From an uncultured Selenomonadales bacterium (lineage in GTDB: Bacteria; Bacillota; Negativicutes; Selenomonadales; Selenomonadaceae): a stretch of 64,000 nucleotides of DNA. A program made the position numbers and the translations under genes. Under the pieces are notes generated by a model. The model did no database searches. It had not been told where the DNA came from and was given only the letters and a program-made list of their open reading frames with translations. This document shows positions 1 to 9,317 of this stretch, in pieces. How positions within the stretch are numbered: the first letter of the stretch is position 1; every line of letters begins with the position of its first letter. Location of the stretch: the NCBI GenBank assembly GCA_937877565.1, contig CALFJB010000030.1, positions 1 through 64,000 of the forward strand, in the 5' to 3' direction.

Positions 1-814
1 TTGCGCCGCCTAACTCACGACTAAAGTCACGAGTGTGCGGCGGCGCGTTTATCAAATTTGCCAAACTTATATGCAAGTACAATGAGGCGTGAACGTAACT
101 GTATTTCAAAATTTTTACAATTTCTGAAACAGAAAAAAATAAAATCGGCTTTAATGTCAGCGACTCAAAGAAAATCCACTTTGCAAAAATTAATATTGAC
201 GCAAAGTATCCTATTACCGTCCCTAAAGCTATGCCGAAAACTCCAAATTTTAAGCCGAGAGTTATTGACGCCAAAAAATTAACAACGAATTGTGCGACCG
301 TCGCAATAACGCAATTTTTTCCTCCGCCGTCCGAGAAAACTATCATTTGCATTAAAATATATAAAGTATTTAACGCAACAATTAAAGGCAATAATTTATA
401 ATATTCGTGTGCAAACGATTCTGACGCTCCTAAATTTTGAAAAAACGAAAAAAATATTTCCTCTCCAAGAAAAACGATTATTCCGATCAAAATTGACAAA
501 ATTATTGTTGAAATTGCGCCTTGACCTATTAATTTATTTGCTTTTTCATTGTTAAACGCGCCTATTTCAAAAGAGTATAGATAAGATGTCCCTGTTGAAA
601 CCATAAGTGCCAAAAATGCGGCAAAAAATAAAATCGGCTTTGTAAGATTTATTCCCGCCATTGCGCTGTCGCCGCAAAGTTGCGCCGCCATTATCGTATC
701 CATTGCGCCGACCAACGTCAATGTAACCATAATCATTATTGCCGACAAAAGCATATTTTTGAATTTAACTTTGCAAAAAGTTTCTTCGCTACCGAAAAAA
801 ATTTCAGAAATCAT
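1..814 (-). CDS. MATE family multidrug/Na+ efflux protein, N-terminal part (cut by window edge)
   Basis: The 271 residues visible are strongly hydrophobic and begin MISEIFFGSEETF, followed by repeated membrane helices with the MATE-like stretch VGAMDTIMAAQLCGDSAMAGI near residues 35-55. MATE proteins are about 450 residues long with twelve helices and export cationic compounds using a proton or sodium gradient. Here the N-terminal half plus part of the second half is present, and the frame is still open at base 1. The start codon overlaps the stop of the upstream DUF2156 gene in an ATGA arrangement at 811-814, so the two are probably translationally coupled. Substrate cannot be told from sequence. 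Confidence 0.85.
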   Translation of the reverse strand, partial: MISEIFFGSEETFCKVKFKNMLLSAIMIMVTLTLVGAMDTIMAAQLCGDSAMAGINLTKPILFFAAFLALMVSTGTSYLYSFEIGAFNNEKANKLIGQGAISTIILSILIGIIVFLGEEIFFSFFQNLGASESFAHEYYKLLPLIVALNTLYILMQMIVFSDGGGKNCVIATVAQFVVNFLASITLGLKFGVFGIALGTVIGYFASILIFAKWIFFESLTLKPILFFSVSEIVKILKYSYVHASLYLHISLANLINAPPHTRDFSRELGGA

Positions 815-1698
815 TTTAAAATCTCCCCGTAATATTTTTTCAGCTTAAAATTCGGTTGCCAAGATTCTTTTGCCTTTTTTAAACCGGGTATGCCCATATC
901 TTCTTCACGATTAATATATTCACGTGAAAAATTTTCTGCCGAAGATGCAATAAATTTATTTATCGCAACAAACGCGCCGGTTGCCGCAAATTTATTTGTC
1001 GATTTTTCAAAATGAACGTCAATACAATTTTCATTCAAGACCGAAAACATAACCATAGCCGCCGGTTCGTCGTCTGCGTATAAAATTCCGCCCTTCATTC
1101 CGAGATTTTCCCAATTATTTATCGCCTCTTTAATTCCGGCAAGTTCAATTTTCAGTGAAATATCTTCGTCAAATTTTTCTGCAAACCATTTTTCGGCAAT
1201 TTGCAGAGCGTCAGGAAAATTTTCTGTCGTGAGCGGAAAATATTCAGAGTTGGGATATTCCTTCATAAATTTGTTAAAGTGATTTTTTTTGCGATGAAAT
1301 TTTCTGCCGACAAGTTGAGCGAAATTTTCCATTCTGTAAATATAATCGCAGTCACCATCAAAAAATTTCCAATCTACTGAAATAATTTTATCAATTTCGG
1401 CGCGTTGTTCTTCGTTGCAAAGACAAAATCGCAAATTTTCTCCGCGCAATTCTGAATCCGCCTTGAGAATTTCAATCGCCGCGCTCAAATCGAAATTTTT
1501 ATATGAAAGCGGAAATCCGTAGCCGCAACGATTTATATTTTTTCCGTTGTAGTGTCTAAAAAGTATTCCGTCAGATTCAGCAACTTCGATATTATATTTT
1601 TTACGCAGAAGATAGAGATTGACTGTTGAAGCGTCGCTTGCAATTCCAAAATTTTTTTGCAAAATAAAATTTGGCTCATGCCAATTAAGTTTCAGCAA
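811..1698 (-). CDS. DUF2156 / phosphatidylglycerol lysyltransferase-like protein
   Basis: A 295-residue soluble protein with the features of DUF2156, the GNAT-like catalytic domain found at the C-terminus of MprF-type aminoacyl-phosphatidylglycerol synthases. The family hallmark is the basic segment near residues 130-145 (GRKFHRKKNHFNKF), followed by the acyltransferase-like core (GGILYADDEPAAMVMFS) and a C-terminal NREEDMGIPGLKKAKESW motif. It lacks the membrane flippase half of MprF, so lipid lysylation is not assured; an aminoacyl- or acyl-transfer role is inference. It is the first gene of an operon with the MATE exporter, with which it shares a 4-base stop/start overlap. Confidence 0.75.
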   Translation of the reverse strand: MLKLNWHEPNFILQKNFGIASDASTVNLYLLRKKYNIEVAESDGILFRHYNGKNINRCGYGFPLSYKNFDLSAAIEILKADSELRGENLRFCLCNEEQRAEIDKIISVDWKFFDGDCDYIYRMENFAQLVGRKFHRKKNHFNKFMKEYPNSEYFPLTTENFPDALQIAEKWFAEKFDEDISLKIELAGIKEAINNWENLGMKGGILYADDEPAAMVMFSVLNENCIDVHFEKSTNKFAATGAFVAINKFIASSAENFSREYINREEDMGIPGLKKAKESWQPNFKLKKYYGEILK

Positions 1699-1746
1699 TT
1701 AAACAACCAGCCAAAATTTTTTGAAATAAAAATTCATAATATATTT

Positions 1747-1772
1747 ATTATAGCACATTTTCAGATATTTTC
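1747..1772 (-). promoter_or_regulatory. Extended -10 promoter for the DUF2156-MATE operon
   Basis: Read on the reverse strand, TGCTATAAT (-10 at 1747-1752 preceded by TGC at 1753-1755) is a consensus extended -10 element, about 50 bases upstream of the DUF2156 start. A weak -35 (ATGAAA) lies about 16 bases further up. No start was mapped. Confidence 0.5.
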
Positions 1773-1843
1773 ATTTTGTCGAAACTATGTTATTATAACG
1801 GCGATTTTTTTTAGGTTTAAAATTTTTTTGGGAGGTTAAAAAG

Positions 1844-3112
1844 ATGCCTAATGAAAAGCCCAAAATTGTAATTGTCGGCGGAGGATTCGGCGGAATTAAG
1901 CTTGCAAAACTTTTCGCTAAAGAAAATGTTGAAATTACTATTGTTGATCGTCATAATTTTCATTTGTTTCAGCCGCTTTTATATCAAGTTTCAACTTCGG
2001 TACTTTCGACTGACGAAATTGCATATCCTATTCGCTCCTTTTTCCGCGATTGTAAAAACGTGCATTTATTTATGGCGAAGGCGCAGGGCGTAGACCAAGA
2101 GCGAAATGTTTTGCTGACGAATCACGGCGAAATTTCCTACGATTATTTGATTTTAGCCGCAGGAGCCACTACAAATTTTTTTGGAATGAAAGAAGTTGAG
2201 GAACATTCTTTTGGAATGAAAACTTTGCAAGAGGCGTTACACATTCGCAATCACGTATTACACGAATTTGAACGCGCTTGCAAGCCGTACCGTACACCTG
2301 AAGACAGAAAAAAGCGAATGACTTTTGTAGTTGTAGGCGGCGGTCCCACCGGCGTTGAAGAGGCGGGCGCACTTACCGAGCTGATTGAAATTCAGAAAAA
2401 GGAAATTCACGAACTGGATTTTAACGACGTGCAAGTTTATCTGATTGAGGCAACTGATAAAGTTTTGCCAATGATGACGCCGGATTTACAGCAAGAAACT
2501 ATTCGAGTACTTCGCAAAAAAGGCGTCAATGTTATGTTGAATACGCAAGTTGTAGGTTACGACGGCGACGTTTTGAAATTAAAAAGTGGCGCAGAAATTC
2601 CAACAACAACCGTAATTTGGGCGGCGGGCGTTCGTGCAGTCGATATGATGAAAAATTGCGGTGGCGAATGTGCAAGAGACGGGCGAATTTGGATTGAAGA
2701 AAATTTAATGGTACGCGGCGCGGTTCATCAAAATGTTTTTGCTATTGGAGACTGCGCGGCTTTTATGCACGGCGATATGAAACGCCCCTTGCCGACTGTT
2801 GCGCCGGTTGCCACTCAACAAGCCGTAGTTGCTCACAAAAATATTATGAAATTGATTAAAGGCGATACAAACCTTGAAAAGTTTGTTTACAAAGATTTGG
2901 GCGCAATGGCGACGATCGGGCGCGGTAAAGCCGTTGTCAATAAGCCAAAAATGACAGGATTTATGGCGTGGTGTGCGTGGATGTTGGTACATTTAATCAG
3001 GCTTGCAGGCGCACATACAAATTTCACGGTTGCTTTAAAATGGACGTGGAATTTTCTTTCAGGTACGCGGCTTGGCAGAATTATTACAAATATTTCGCTT
3101 GATACAAAATGA
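1844..3112 (+). CDS. ndh: Type II NADH:quinone oxidoreductase (NDH-2, FAD-dependent)
   Basis: A 422-residue flavoprotein of the two-dinucleotide-binding-domain family. The FAD Rossmann motif VIVGGGFGG is at residues 9-17, the FQPLLYQVST stretch typical of NDH-2 at 42-51, the NADH-binding motif FVVVGGGPTGVE at 161-172, and the second FAD motif VFAIGDCA near 298-305. The C-terminal 50 residues (AWMLVHLIRLAGAHTNF) form the amphipathic membrane anchor expected of NDH-2. It oxidises NADH and reduces quinone without pumping protons, on the cytoplasmic face of the membrane. The start follows a good ribosome site (GGGAGG) by nine bases. It is monocistronic, closed by a hairpin terminator. Confidence 0.93.
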   Translation: MPNEKPKIVIVGGGFGGIKLAKLFAKENVEITIVDRHNFHLFQPLLYQVSTSVLSTDEIAYPIRSFFRDCKNVHLFMAKAQGVDQERNVLLTNHGEISYDYLILAAGATTNFFGMKEVEEHSFGMKTLQEALHIRNHVLHEFERACKPYRTPEDRKKRMTFVVVGGGPTGVEEAGALTELIEIQKKEIHELDFNDVQVYLIEATDKVLPMMTPDLQQETIRVLRKKGVNVMLNTQVVGYDGDVLKLKSGAEIPTTTVIWAAGVRAVDMMKNCGGECARDGRIWIEENLMVRGAVHQNVFAIGDCAAFMHGDMKRPLPTVAPVATQQAVVAHKNIMKLIKGDTNLEKFVYKDLGAMATIGRGKAVVNKPKMTGFMAWCAWMLVHLIRLAGAHTNFTVALKWTWNFLSGTRLGRIITNISLDTK

Positions 3113-3118
3113 AGAATT

Positions 3119-3153
3119 AAACTCACGGGCTAAATTGTCTGTGAGTTTTTTTA
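3119..3153 (+). terminator. Rho-independent terminator of ndh
   Basis: AACTCAC (3119-3125) pairs with GTGAGTT (3141-3147), directly followed by a T-run, six bases after the ndh stop codon. Confidence 0.85.
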
Positions 3154-3158
3154 TAAAG

Positions 3159-3189
3159 AAAAAGCCTCGACTTTCGCCGAGACTTTTTC
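3159..3189. terminator. Second hairpin with T-run downstream of ndh
   Basis: AAAGCCTCG and CGAGACTTT form a nine-base stem with one mismatch, flanked by A-run and T-run, so it could act on either strand. It sits just left of the mobile-element remnants. Confidence 0.6.
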
Positions 3190-3278
3190 AAGCGCGTTTC
3201 GCTAACCACCGGCTTTTGTCGTTTTAATGTCTGTCCAGCCATTTGCAAATGTAGTGGCTAACTACAATAGCTAAATTT

Positions 3279-3303
3279 GCCCGTAATTAAACGGGCTTTT
3301 TTA
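3279..3303 (+). terminator. GC-rich hairpin terminator
   Basis: GCCCGT (3279-3284) pairs with ACGGGC (3291-3296) followed by six T. The 90 bases before it contain two further small dyads (ATTTGCAAAT and GTAGT..ACTAC) but no gene; what transcript it ends is unclear. Confidence 0.65.
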
Positions 3304-3317
3304 ATTTAGACAGAGAA

Positions 3318-3524
3318 GTGCTTGAAATAGTAATTAAATGCCCCAAGTGTGGAAGTTCGGACGTGACGTTAGCAACCGACATTACCGATATTAGATTTCG
3401 ATTTGACGAAGAAGGTAATATTTTGCTTATCATTGATGTTTTCGAAACTATTTACTGGGAAGTTGTTTATGACGAAGTACCTGCAACTTGTGTATGCGTC
3501 GATTGCGGACATTGTTTCGATTAA
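3318..3524 (+). CDS. Small zinc-ribbon protein, phage-like
   Basis: A 68-residue protein starting at GTG with only a weak upstream AGAGAAG site. It carries CPKCGSSDV near the N-terminus (residues 8-16) and CVDCGHCFD at the C-terminus (residues 60-68), which together make a four-cysteine zinc ribbon. The middle is acidic. Small proteins of this layout are common in prophages and integrative elements; function is unknown. It is the only apparently intact gene in the decayed mobile region that follows, so it may be the left-most cargo of that element. Confidence 0.55.
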   Translation: MLEIVIKCPKCGSSDVTLATDITDIRFRFDEEGNILLIIDVFETIYWEVVYDEVPATCVCVDCGHCFD

Positions 3525-3985
3525 TGAGGAGGATTAATTTTGAGGAGGTTCAAGAATGAATAACGTAGAGAAATTATTGGAAAAAATATGCGTAGTATGC
3601 TTTTAAATCTTTGGCATATGAAACATCGGAGTTAAAGACTTTTTGTACAAAATTTAAAAACGCAATGACAAAGGACATTAAGGCACATTTTCTAAATTTG
3701 GAAATTTCAGTGTTGTTGAAAGGACATTTTTAGATATAAGTTTTTATGACAAGAAAAACTTATGACGCAATTTTTTTACTTCAATATTGGTGATTTTCGT
3801 TGTTGAACGTTACAAAAAGTTCGGTGTTATACCGCTCGACACATCATTTAAAATATTATCTTGGGGAAATAGAGATGGTTGGTACTGAGAAAAATGTCTG
3901 GAAATTGTTACGCCGTTCTAAGCAATTACTTACTATGCGTGTTCCTACTTCTGAAATTATGCAAAAACTTGATTACAGAAAAGAT
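3525..3985. other. Decayed intergenic stretch, no intact gene
   Basis: A strong ribosome site (GAGGAGG, 3540-3546) precedes an ATG at 3556 that reads only 16 codons (MNNVEKLLEKICVVCF) before a stop, which looks like the stump of a lost gene. Further short reading frames (for example 3800-3988) have no recognisable product. The stretch runs into the broken rep gene. Confidence 0.5.
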
Positions 3986-3989
3986 TGAA

Positions 3990-4962
3990 ATGCAGATCGT
4001 GAAATTGAAAGTATTCTTGATTTGTTCCCGTCTGTTAAGTTTTCCTATAGTTCCCTGCGTGGTAAAAAGTTTACAGACTCTGTGAAAATCTTAAGTAATG
4101 GCAAGAAAGCTCGTATTGACGATATAGCCCGTTCTCACAGCATAAGATTTGATCCATTTGAATCCCAAAAAGAATTATTCAAGTACAGACAACGTATCCA
4201 AAAAATAATAGAGTGGTCGTATGCAAATGAATTAGTGTCGGTAATGATGACACTGACACTTTATCACAGGTGGAATTATTTAGATTCATTGTGTAATGTC
4301 TTGCGTAATGCGTGGTCAGAATTGTTTAGAGGTTCGCAGGGTACAAAACGTAAGCGGTATATGGGACTGCATGGTTATATTCGCAGAATGGAAGAAACAT
4401 TCAATGATGGTGAAGACGAAAGTGAAACAAATGCAGGCTGGCATCCACATTATCACGTTATATTGTTAATCCCACGTGAAAAGTTACAGCTTGTATCGGA
4501 ATATGAAGACACTTTAAAGACAGTGTGGGTTGAACTTGTACGTAAGCACTATAAAGCAGAGTTTGGTGAAAATATACCTACCTCGTACTATGAAACTTTT
4601 AGACAGCACGACTTGGTGTTTAGTAGGTATAAGACAGATGAGCATGTAGCGCGTTGTGGTAACGCTAACGGTAAAGCCGGTGATTTGCTGAAGTACACGA
4701 CGGTAAATACTTAGCAAATATAATGAGAACGGATTCGCCTTTGTATGGTGGTGATACGGAACTTACAGCAGGAATGCAAAAGAATAGTAAAGCTCCGTTT
4801 GATTTGCTACGTGGTAAAGTAACAGCGTCTTTAGCAGATTTGTGGTGTGAGTATGCGCTGGCAACAAAGAAAATGGCTAGTTTTACGTTTTCACACGGTT
4901 TGCAAAAAGAAGTAGATACGTATTTTGCAAGTTTCAATCAGTCATCTGTTGCCGGTGGATGA
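3990..4962 (+). pseudogene. Rolling-circle replication initiator (HUH Rep), frameshifted
   Basis: The frame from 3990 to 4714 encodes a plasmid Rep. Motif I is MMTLTLYHRW (4246-4275); motif II, the HUH metal-binding motif, is GWHPHYHVILLIP (4438-4476); the expected motif III Tyr lies in GDLLKYTTV (4678-4707), after which the frame ends early at 4714. The rest continues in the next frame from about 4700 to 4962, with the recognisable Rep C-terminal pattern KAPFDLLRGK...LWCEYALATKKMASFTFSHGLQKE. A further stretch to about 5060 is open in a third frame. Such proteins nick the double-strand origin of small plasmids with the motif III tyrosine. The gene is therefore dead, probably a relic of an integrated plasmid or conjugative element. 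No origin nick site was identified. Confidence 0.8.
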
Positions 4963-5186
4963 TTTGGAAGTGCTGGCAACAAACATTGTAACGTTTTTCA
5001 GTAATGTAAGTGCGTATTCGGAAGTTTTAAATTTCGGTAAAGCAGGTGCGTGTGGTAGCCCCCACCAAAAACGCGCGAAAAAATTTTTAATTTCAATATC
5101 TGGCAATAAGCAGAATAAATCGCCACCGTATGTGGGCGGACGCAATAAATCCCCGCCAAAATTGATTTATGAAGGGAGAAAAGTAA

Positions 5187-5460
5187 ATGGACGCCAAAGA
5201 ATTGACAGTAGCTGAAAATTTGTCGGCGGTAAGTCTTGATTCAGAAAAGACAATAGGAAATTTGACAGCTGAAATTTAATACTATTTAGTCCAAATGGGA
5301 CAAAATGCAATAGAAATTGGTAAGCGTCTTATTTTAGCAAAGGCGAAGTTATCGTACATCGGCACAATTTATGAAAATTGCAGAACGTTTTTCAAAAGTG
5401 CCGACGTCGGCATTTTTGGGATTTTCTGAAAAGTCTCGACATCGAGGCTTTGGAAAATAG
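5187..5460 (+). pseudogene. DUF3102-type phage protein, nonsense mutation and internal deletion
   Basis: Reading starts MDAKELTVAENLSAV after a GGGAG site; an in-frame TAA at 5277-5279 interrupts it, and the same frame resumes with YYLVQMGQNAIEIGKRLILAKAKL, the conserved core of DUF3102 proteins found beside phage replication genes. The conserved tail (MKIAERFSKVPTSAFLGFS) is present but in another frame near 5368-5430, so a segment is deleted between. Function in the family is unknown. It lies between the rep and DNA polymerase relics. Confidence 0.65.
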
Positions 5461-5471
5461 GTGGTGAGTAA

Positions 5472-6627
5472 ATGAAAACGTTGTCAATAGATTTGGAAAC
5501 GTACAGCGAATTGGATATTTCCAAAGTCGGCGTGTACAAATATGCGGAAAATTGCGAAGTAATGTTGTGCGCGTATGCTTACGATGACGAGCCGGTAAAA
5601 ATCGTAGATATGGCGATGGGCGAAAAGTTGCCGTTCTTTTTGGTAAATGCGCTGATGGATAAGCACGTAGTAAAGACAGCGTATAACGCGGCGTTTGAAA
5701 TTAACGTATTAACGAAATATTTAGGACAGCAGTTAGATGCGTCGCAGTGGCAATGTACAATGGTAAAAGGGTTGTCATTGGGGCTTCCAGCGGGATTGGA
5801 TAAACTCGGCAAAGTCTTAAAAATGGAAAGCGATAAACAAAAATTGGCGGAAGGAAAAAAATTGATAAAATATTTTTCAATGCCGAGTGTGAAGAAAAAA
5901 CGCAAGGAACAGGAATTTTCCAAAAGACAATGCCGAAAAATGGATTGAATTTAAGGAATATTGCAAACAGGACGTAGAGGCGGAACGCGCAATAAGAAAA
6001 CGCCTTGAAAAATATGAGATTATCGGCGTAGAAAAGCGGCTGTGGCAACTTGACCAGACTATAAATAATAACGGCGTTTGGATAGATATGGAATTGGTTA
6101 AGGGCGCAATAGAAATTGCTGAATTTATACGGGCAGAGGCGATGTCACGTAGCAAAAAAATAATCGGCGGACTGAATCAAGATTGATAGTGGCGGAATTT
6201 TAAACAATAGAGGCGCAAATATTGTTGTGGTTAGCAAATGAAGGATGGAAAGTTGCACCAAAATAGCAATAAGAGACAGGGTAAAAAAAGTTTGCCAAAA
6301 AGAAATAGCGTTTGAGTGTCGTGACAATTTTCTGTTCGTAACGTTACCGAGTGGCAGAAAGATAGCGTACCATAATCCGCAGATAGTAAAAGACAGTCAA
6401 AAAAAATATTTGACTTACGAAGGGAGGTAGGGCAAAAATACAACGTGTGGCGGCAAATTAATAGAAAATATAGTGCAAGCGATAGTGCGTGATTGTTTGG
6501 ACGTTGTAAGATAATAATGCACGTCCACAACGAATTAATCGGCTTGATGAGTCAGCCGTTGTATTAGACGAAAGGTTTGAAGTTGACGGCAGAAGGCTAT
6601 GAAACACCATATTACAAGAAAGATTGA
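5472..6627 (+). pseudogene. Phage-type family A DNA polymerase, broken into several frames
   Basis: The first part (5472-5948) starts MKTLSIDLETYSELDISKVGVYKYAE, the typical opening of phage PolA-like polymerases with a DEDD exonuclease motif (DLET). After a frameshift near 5930 it continues as DNAEKWIEFKEYCKQDVEAERAIRKRL to a stop near 6186. A large deletion removes most of the polymerase domain, but later islands remain: FLFVTLPSGRKIAYHNPQI (about 6325-6385), TTCGGKLIENIVQAIVRD (about 6438-6495) and the final GLKLTAEGYETPYYKKD ending at 6627. At about 385 codons instead of roughly 640, with at least two frameshifts, it cannot make a working enzyme. It marks a former prophage. Confidence 0.85.
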
Positions 6628-7030
6628 AAAATGCAGATACTGTATTTAGCGTTTAAAGGCAATTTAAGGCGTTGAATCAACAATAAGTATACAAAATAAG
6701 AATTTCAAAAATAATGGTCGTAAACGGCTTGTTAAGGTTACTCATTTTTATAAAATTTTTGTCAATGAAACTTTGCAAACCCAAAAACTCCCGAAGGAGT
6801 TTTGAGTGCCTTATAATGGACATTATTAAGATTTTTAATTAAAATTTACATATCAGAAGGTCAATTTTCCGTGAGCCTTTCTTAATAAAACCTCTTCAGT
6901 TAAGTGACTTTTTAAAGCTCTTATCGCCAAGAGCGAAATTTAATTTTTCCATCAACTTACCTTTTAAAAATCGCTGAAAAACCTTAAATAAATCAAAAAA
7001 TATAGCTGAAAAAGCTAGTTTGAGTTTTGT
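6628..7030. other. Gene-free stretch with one small hairpin
   Basis: AT-rich, with stops in all frames. The only feature I see is CAAAACTCC..GGAGTTTTG at about 6783-6804, a nine-base-stem hairpin that could end transcription of the polymerase relic. Confidence 0.5.
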
Positions 7031-7782
7031 TTAATTTAATTCATCTTTCACTTGAAAATAACTTGAAAATGCCTCATTACCCAGATTGTAGAAAATATAA
7101 AAAGTACACAGGTCTTTCAAATACTGATTATGATTATTCTCAATATCCGGAATCGATTGAATAGTCTTGTCTAAATTTATTTTTTCAATTTCTTTTTTGA
7201 TGTTTTGAATCAATTTTTTATCCAAATTTTTTTCAGACTCGTTAGTAACAATAATTCTATACAAAATTTTTCTTTTCAAAAGAGATAGAAAATACCAATT
7301 ATACATTCCGCTACGATAACAACACGTCGAGGCTTTCTTCATAATGTTATAGACCTCAACATAGTCATTTAAATTATACAAAATAAACGCTTGTTGAAAA
7401 TAAAGAATAGGATTATTGTCAGACAAATTCACGTTATTTTGTTCTTTCATTTTCTTTAGTGATTGTACATCATAAAAAATTATGGCATTACATATTTCCT
7501 CCACAGTGCTTGAAATGATACTTAGCAATTCGGGAAAGTCTGAAGACTCTTTTTTTTCTTCAGAAAATTTCAGGAAGATTTTACGGAAACGATTTTTCCA
7601 AAGTACATCTCAAATGCTATGTAACTTTTTTCTTCTTTAGAAATATTAGAGGTTTGATTGTCTACATTGGTAAAAATATCTTTAAGTAGATTATATTTTT
7701 TTGGCGTCACGAATGGAATTATTAAATTCATTCGTAATTTGTTGGCAGACAAAAATTTTGTTTGTATATTTATGATAAACAT
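7031..7782 (-). pseudogene. Unrecognised gene, two frames joined by a frameshift
   Basis: Two adjacent reverse frames, 7570-7782 (70 codons, starting MFIINIQTKFLSANKL) and 7031-7528 (165 codons, extending in-frame up to about 7600), probably form one gene. The first ends in FGKIVSVKSS and the second reads on through WKNRFRKIFLKFSEEKKESS over the same bases, as expected of a single-base frameshift near 7580-7600. The product would be about 235 residues, lysine-, asparagine- and isoleucine-rich, without membrane segments. The C-terminal half is helical. I do not recognise the family; its AT content and position suggest part of the same mobile relic as hsdR. Confidence 0.4.
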
Positions 7783-7829
7783 AATTCAAATTCATAAATG
7801 GCTTTAAATATTGATAAACTCCGTTTACA

Positions 7830-8248
7830 CTGATTTACATTTGTGGTTGATCGATTAAAATATTTCTGTCAGCCAAATATAAAACTCTGCCGACGGTTTT
7901 AGACTTCATCAACTTACAAACAATTTAAAAAGCAGTATAAGTTTTGCCTGTGCCGGTTGCCATAACAAGCAAAATTCTGCGTTAATCTTTAGCCACTTCC
8001 GCAAAAGTTTTATCAATCGCTATTCTTTGATAGTAGCGCGGCTTACTAACAATAGCAAGTTGGATATTTTCTTTGTGAAGTAAATAATCAGCTTTTTTAA
8101 TTTGTCCGCGTGTAACTTTATTTCCGTGAAATATAACTTTTCCGGCAGTGAATTCCATACGAATATTATCTTTTAACCAGTCGGATTTTTTTATTGCCAG
8201 TGTGATGTAGCTCAATTTATTCTCTTCGCTTAATTCTTAAGCACTCAT
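7830..8248 (-). pseudogene. hsdR: Type I restriction enzyme R subunit (HsdR), degenerate fragment
   Basis: From an ATG at 8246-8248 with GAGG upstream, the reverse frame reads MSA-stop-ELSEENKLSYITLAIKKSDWLKDNIRMEF, then GQIKKADYLLHKENIQLAIV, joined by an internal deletion to KPRYYQRIAIDKTFAEVAKD-stop, then RILLVMATGTGKTYTAF-stop-IVCKLMKSKTVGRVLYLADRNILIDQP. These are the N-terminal nuclease-side region and helicase motif I (Walker A MATGTGKT) of HsdR. At least three in-frame TAA codons and loss of the nuclease core and of about 800 residues downstream make it non-functional. No hsdS or hsdM lies nearby. Confidence 0.8.
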
Positions 8249-8363
8249 AAAAATACCTCATATTAAGTTGCATTAAAAAATTTTAAATCACAAAATTTAA
8301 TACTTTATTTTAAAATAATTTCAAGCCTCCTTCCATTCCATCATCAAAACTAGTAATGTAAAT

Positions 8364-9317
8364 TTATTGATAAGTTGCCGGTACGGTATGTTTGATGGAG
8401 AGAATTTTAATTTTTTCATTTCCAATTTTAGAAACTAAATCTTGAGCGCGCTCCTCACCGATAACAAAAATTGAAGTACTCAAAATATCTGCAACTGCGT
8501 TACAATTTTCAAAATCCCCCTCAACCGAAATGCTGACGGAAGAAATTTTATTTTCAGTTGGTCTACAAGTTTTCGGATTGATTATATGAGGATAAAGCCG
8601 ATTGTTCAAAATGAAAAATTGTTCGTAATCGCCGGAAGTTGACAGCGCAGAATTTTTTAACGAAATAATTTCAGAAATTTCATCACAGCCACGCGGATTT
8701 TTTATCCCAATTTTTTTTTCGCCAAAAACAAAAATACTGCTTGAACCAAAATCAATAATTCCATCACTAATTTTATATTTTTCAAAAATTTTTCGCGCAA
8801 TATCAACGCCGTAACCTTTGCCAATTCCGCCAAGATTTATTTTTACTCCAAATTTATCGAGCCGCGCACTTAAATTTTTTTCGTTCAAAATTAAATGCCG
8901 GTAGCCGATAAAATTTTTAACTTTAGAAATTTCTTCGTCACTCGGTAAAATTTGATTTTTTTTCGCAACTTTCCATAACTCAATCGCCGAGCCTATCGTT
9001 ACATCAAATGCCCTGTCCGTCGTTTCGGAATATTTTTGAGAAATTTTTAGCATTTCAAAAACTTCAGGACTAATTTTTATAAAATTTTTACCGGCATTTT
9101 CATTTAAATTTTTTGTGTCGCTTTTAATTTTTTCTACAAGTTCAAAAATTTTTTCAAAACTTTCATCAACGGCGATTTTTGAATTTTTCCCAATCGCTTT
9201 CATTGTAACCGGAGTTCCAAAAATTTCTTCGGTACGTTCATAATAAAAATTTTCATTTTGGCAGGCAGAAATAAAAAAAATCGCAAAAATCATTGCGATT
9301 TTAAAAATTTTTTTCAT
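8364..9317 (-). CDS. apbE: FAD:protein FMN transferase ApbE, lipoprotein
   Basis: A 317-residue ApbE protein. It begins with a lipoprotein signal (MKKIFKIAMIFAIFFISACQ) whose lipobox cysteine is residue 19, so it should be anchored to the outer face of the cytoplasmic membrane. Family motifs include FDVTIGSAIELW near residue 105, the flavin-binding NLGGIGKGYGVD near 162-173, and ALSTSGDYEQFF with HIINPKT near 230-260. ApbE attaches FMN covalently to Thr/Ser of target flavoproteins such as Nqr/Rnf subunits. Its stop/start shares one base (TAATG) with the upstream flavodoxin fusion gene, which suggests a joint redox role. Confidence 0.92.
   Translation of the reverse strand: MKKIFKIAMIFAIFFISACQNENFYYERTEEIFGTPVTMKAIGKNSKIAVDESFEKIFELVEKIKSDTKNLNENAGKNFIKISPEVFEMLKISQKYSETTDRAFDVTIGSAIELWKVAKKNQILPSDEEISKVKNFIGYRHLILNEKNLSARLDKFGVKINLGGIGKGYGVDIARKIFEKYKISDGIIDFGSSSIFVFGEKKIGIKNPRGCDEISEIISLKNSALSTSGDYEQFFILNNRLYPHIINPKTCRPTENKISSVSISVEGDFENCNAVADILSTSIFVIGEERAQDLVSKIGNEKIKILSIKHTVPATYQ

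Noticed and set aside
4925..5215. 96-codon forward frame after the rep relic
   Set aside because: Probably the third-frame tail of the broken Rep plus non-coding DNA; no start signal and no recognisable family.
3190..8363. Attachment sites of the decayed element
   Set aside because: I compared the two flanks and found no convincing direct repeat, and no tRNA gene is present to serve as a target.
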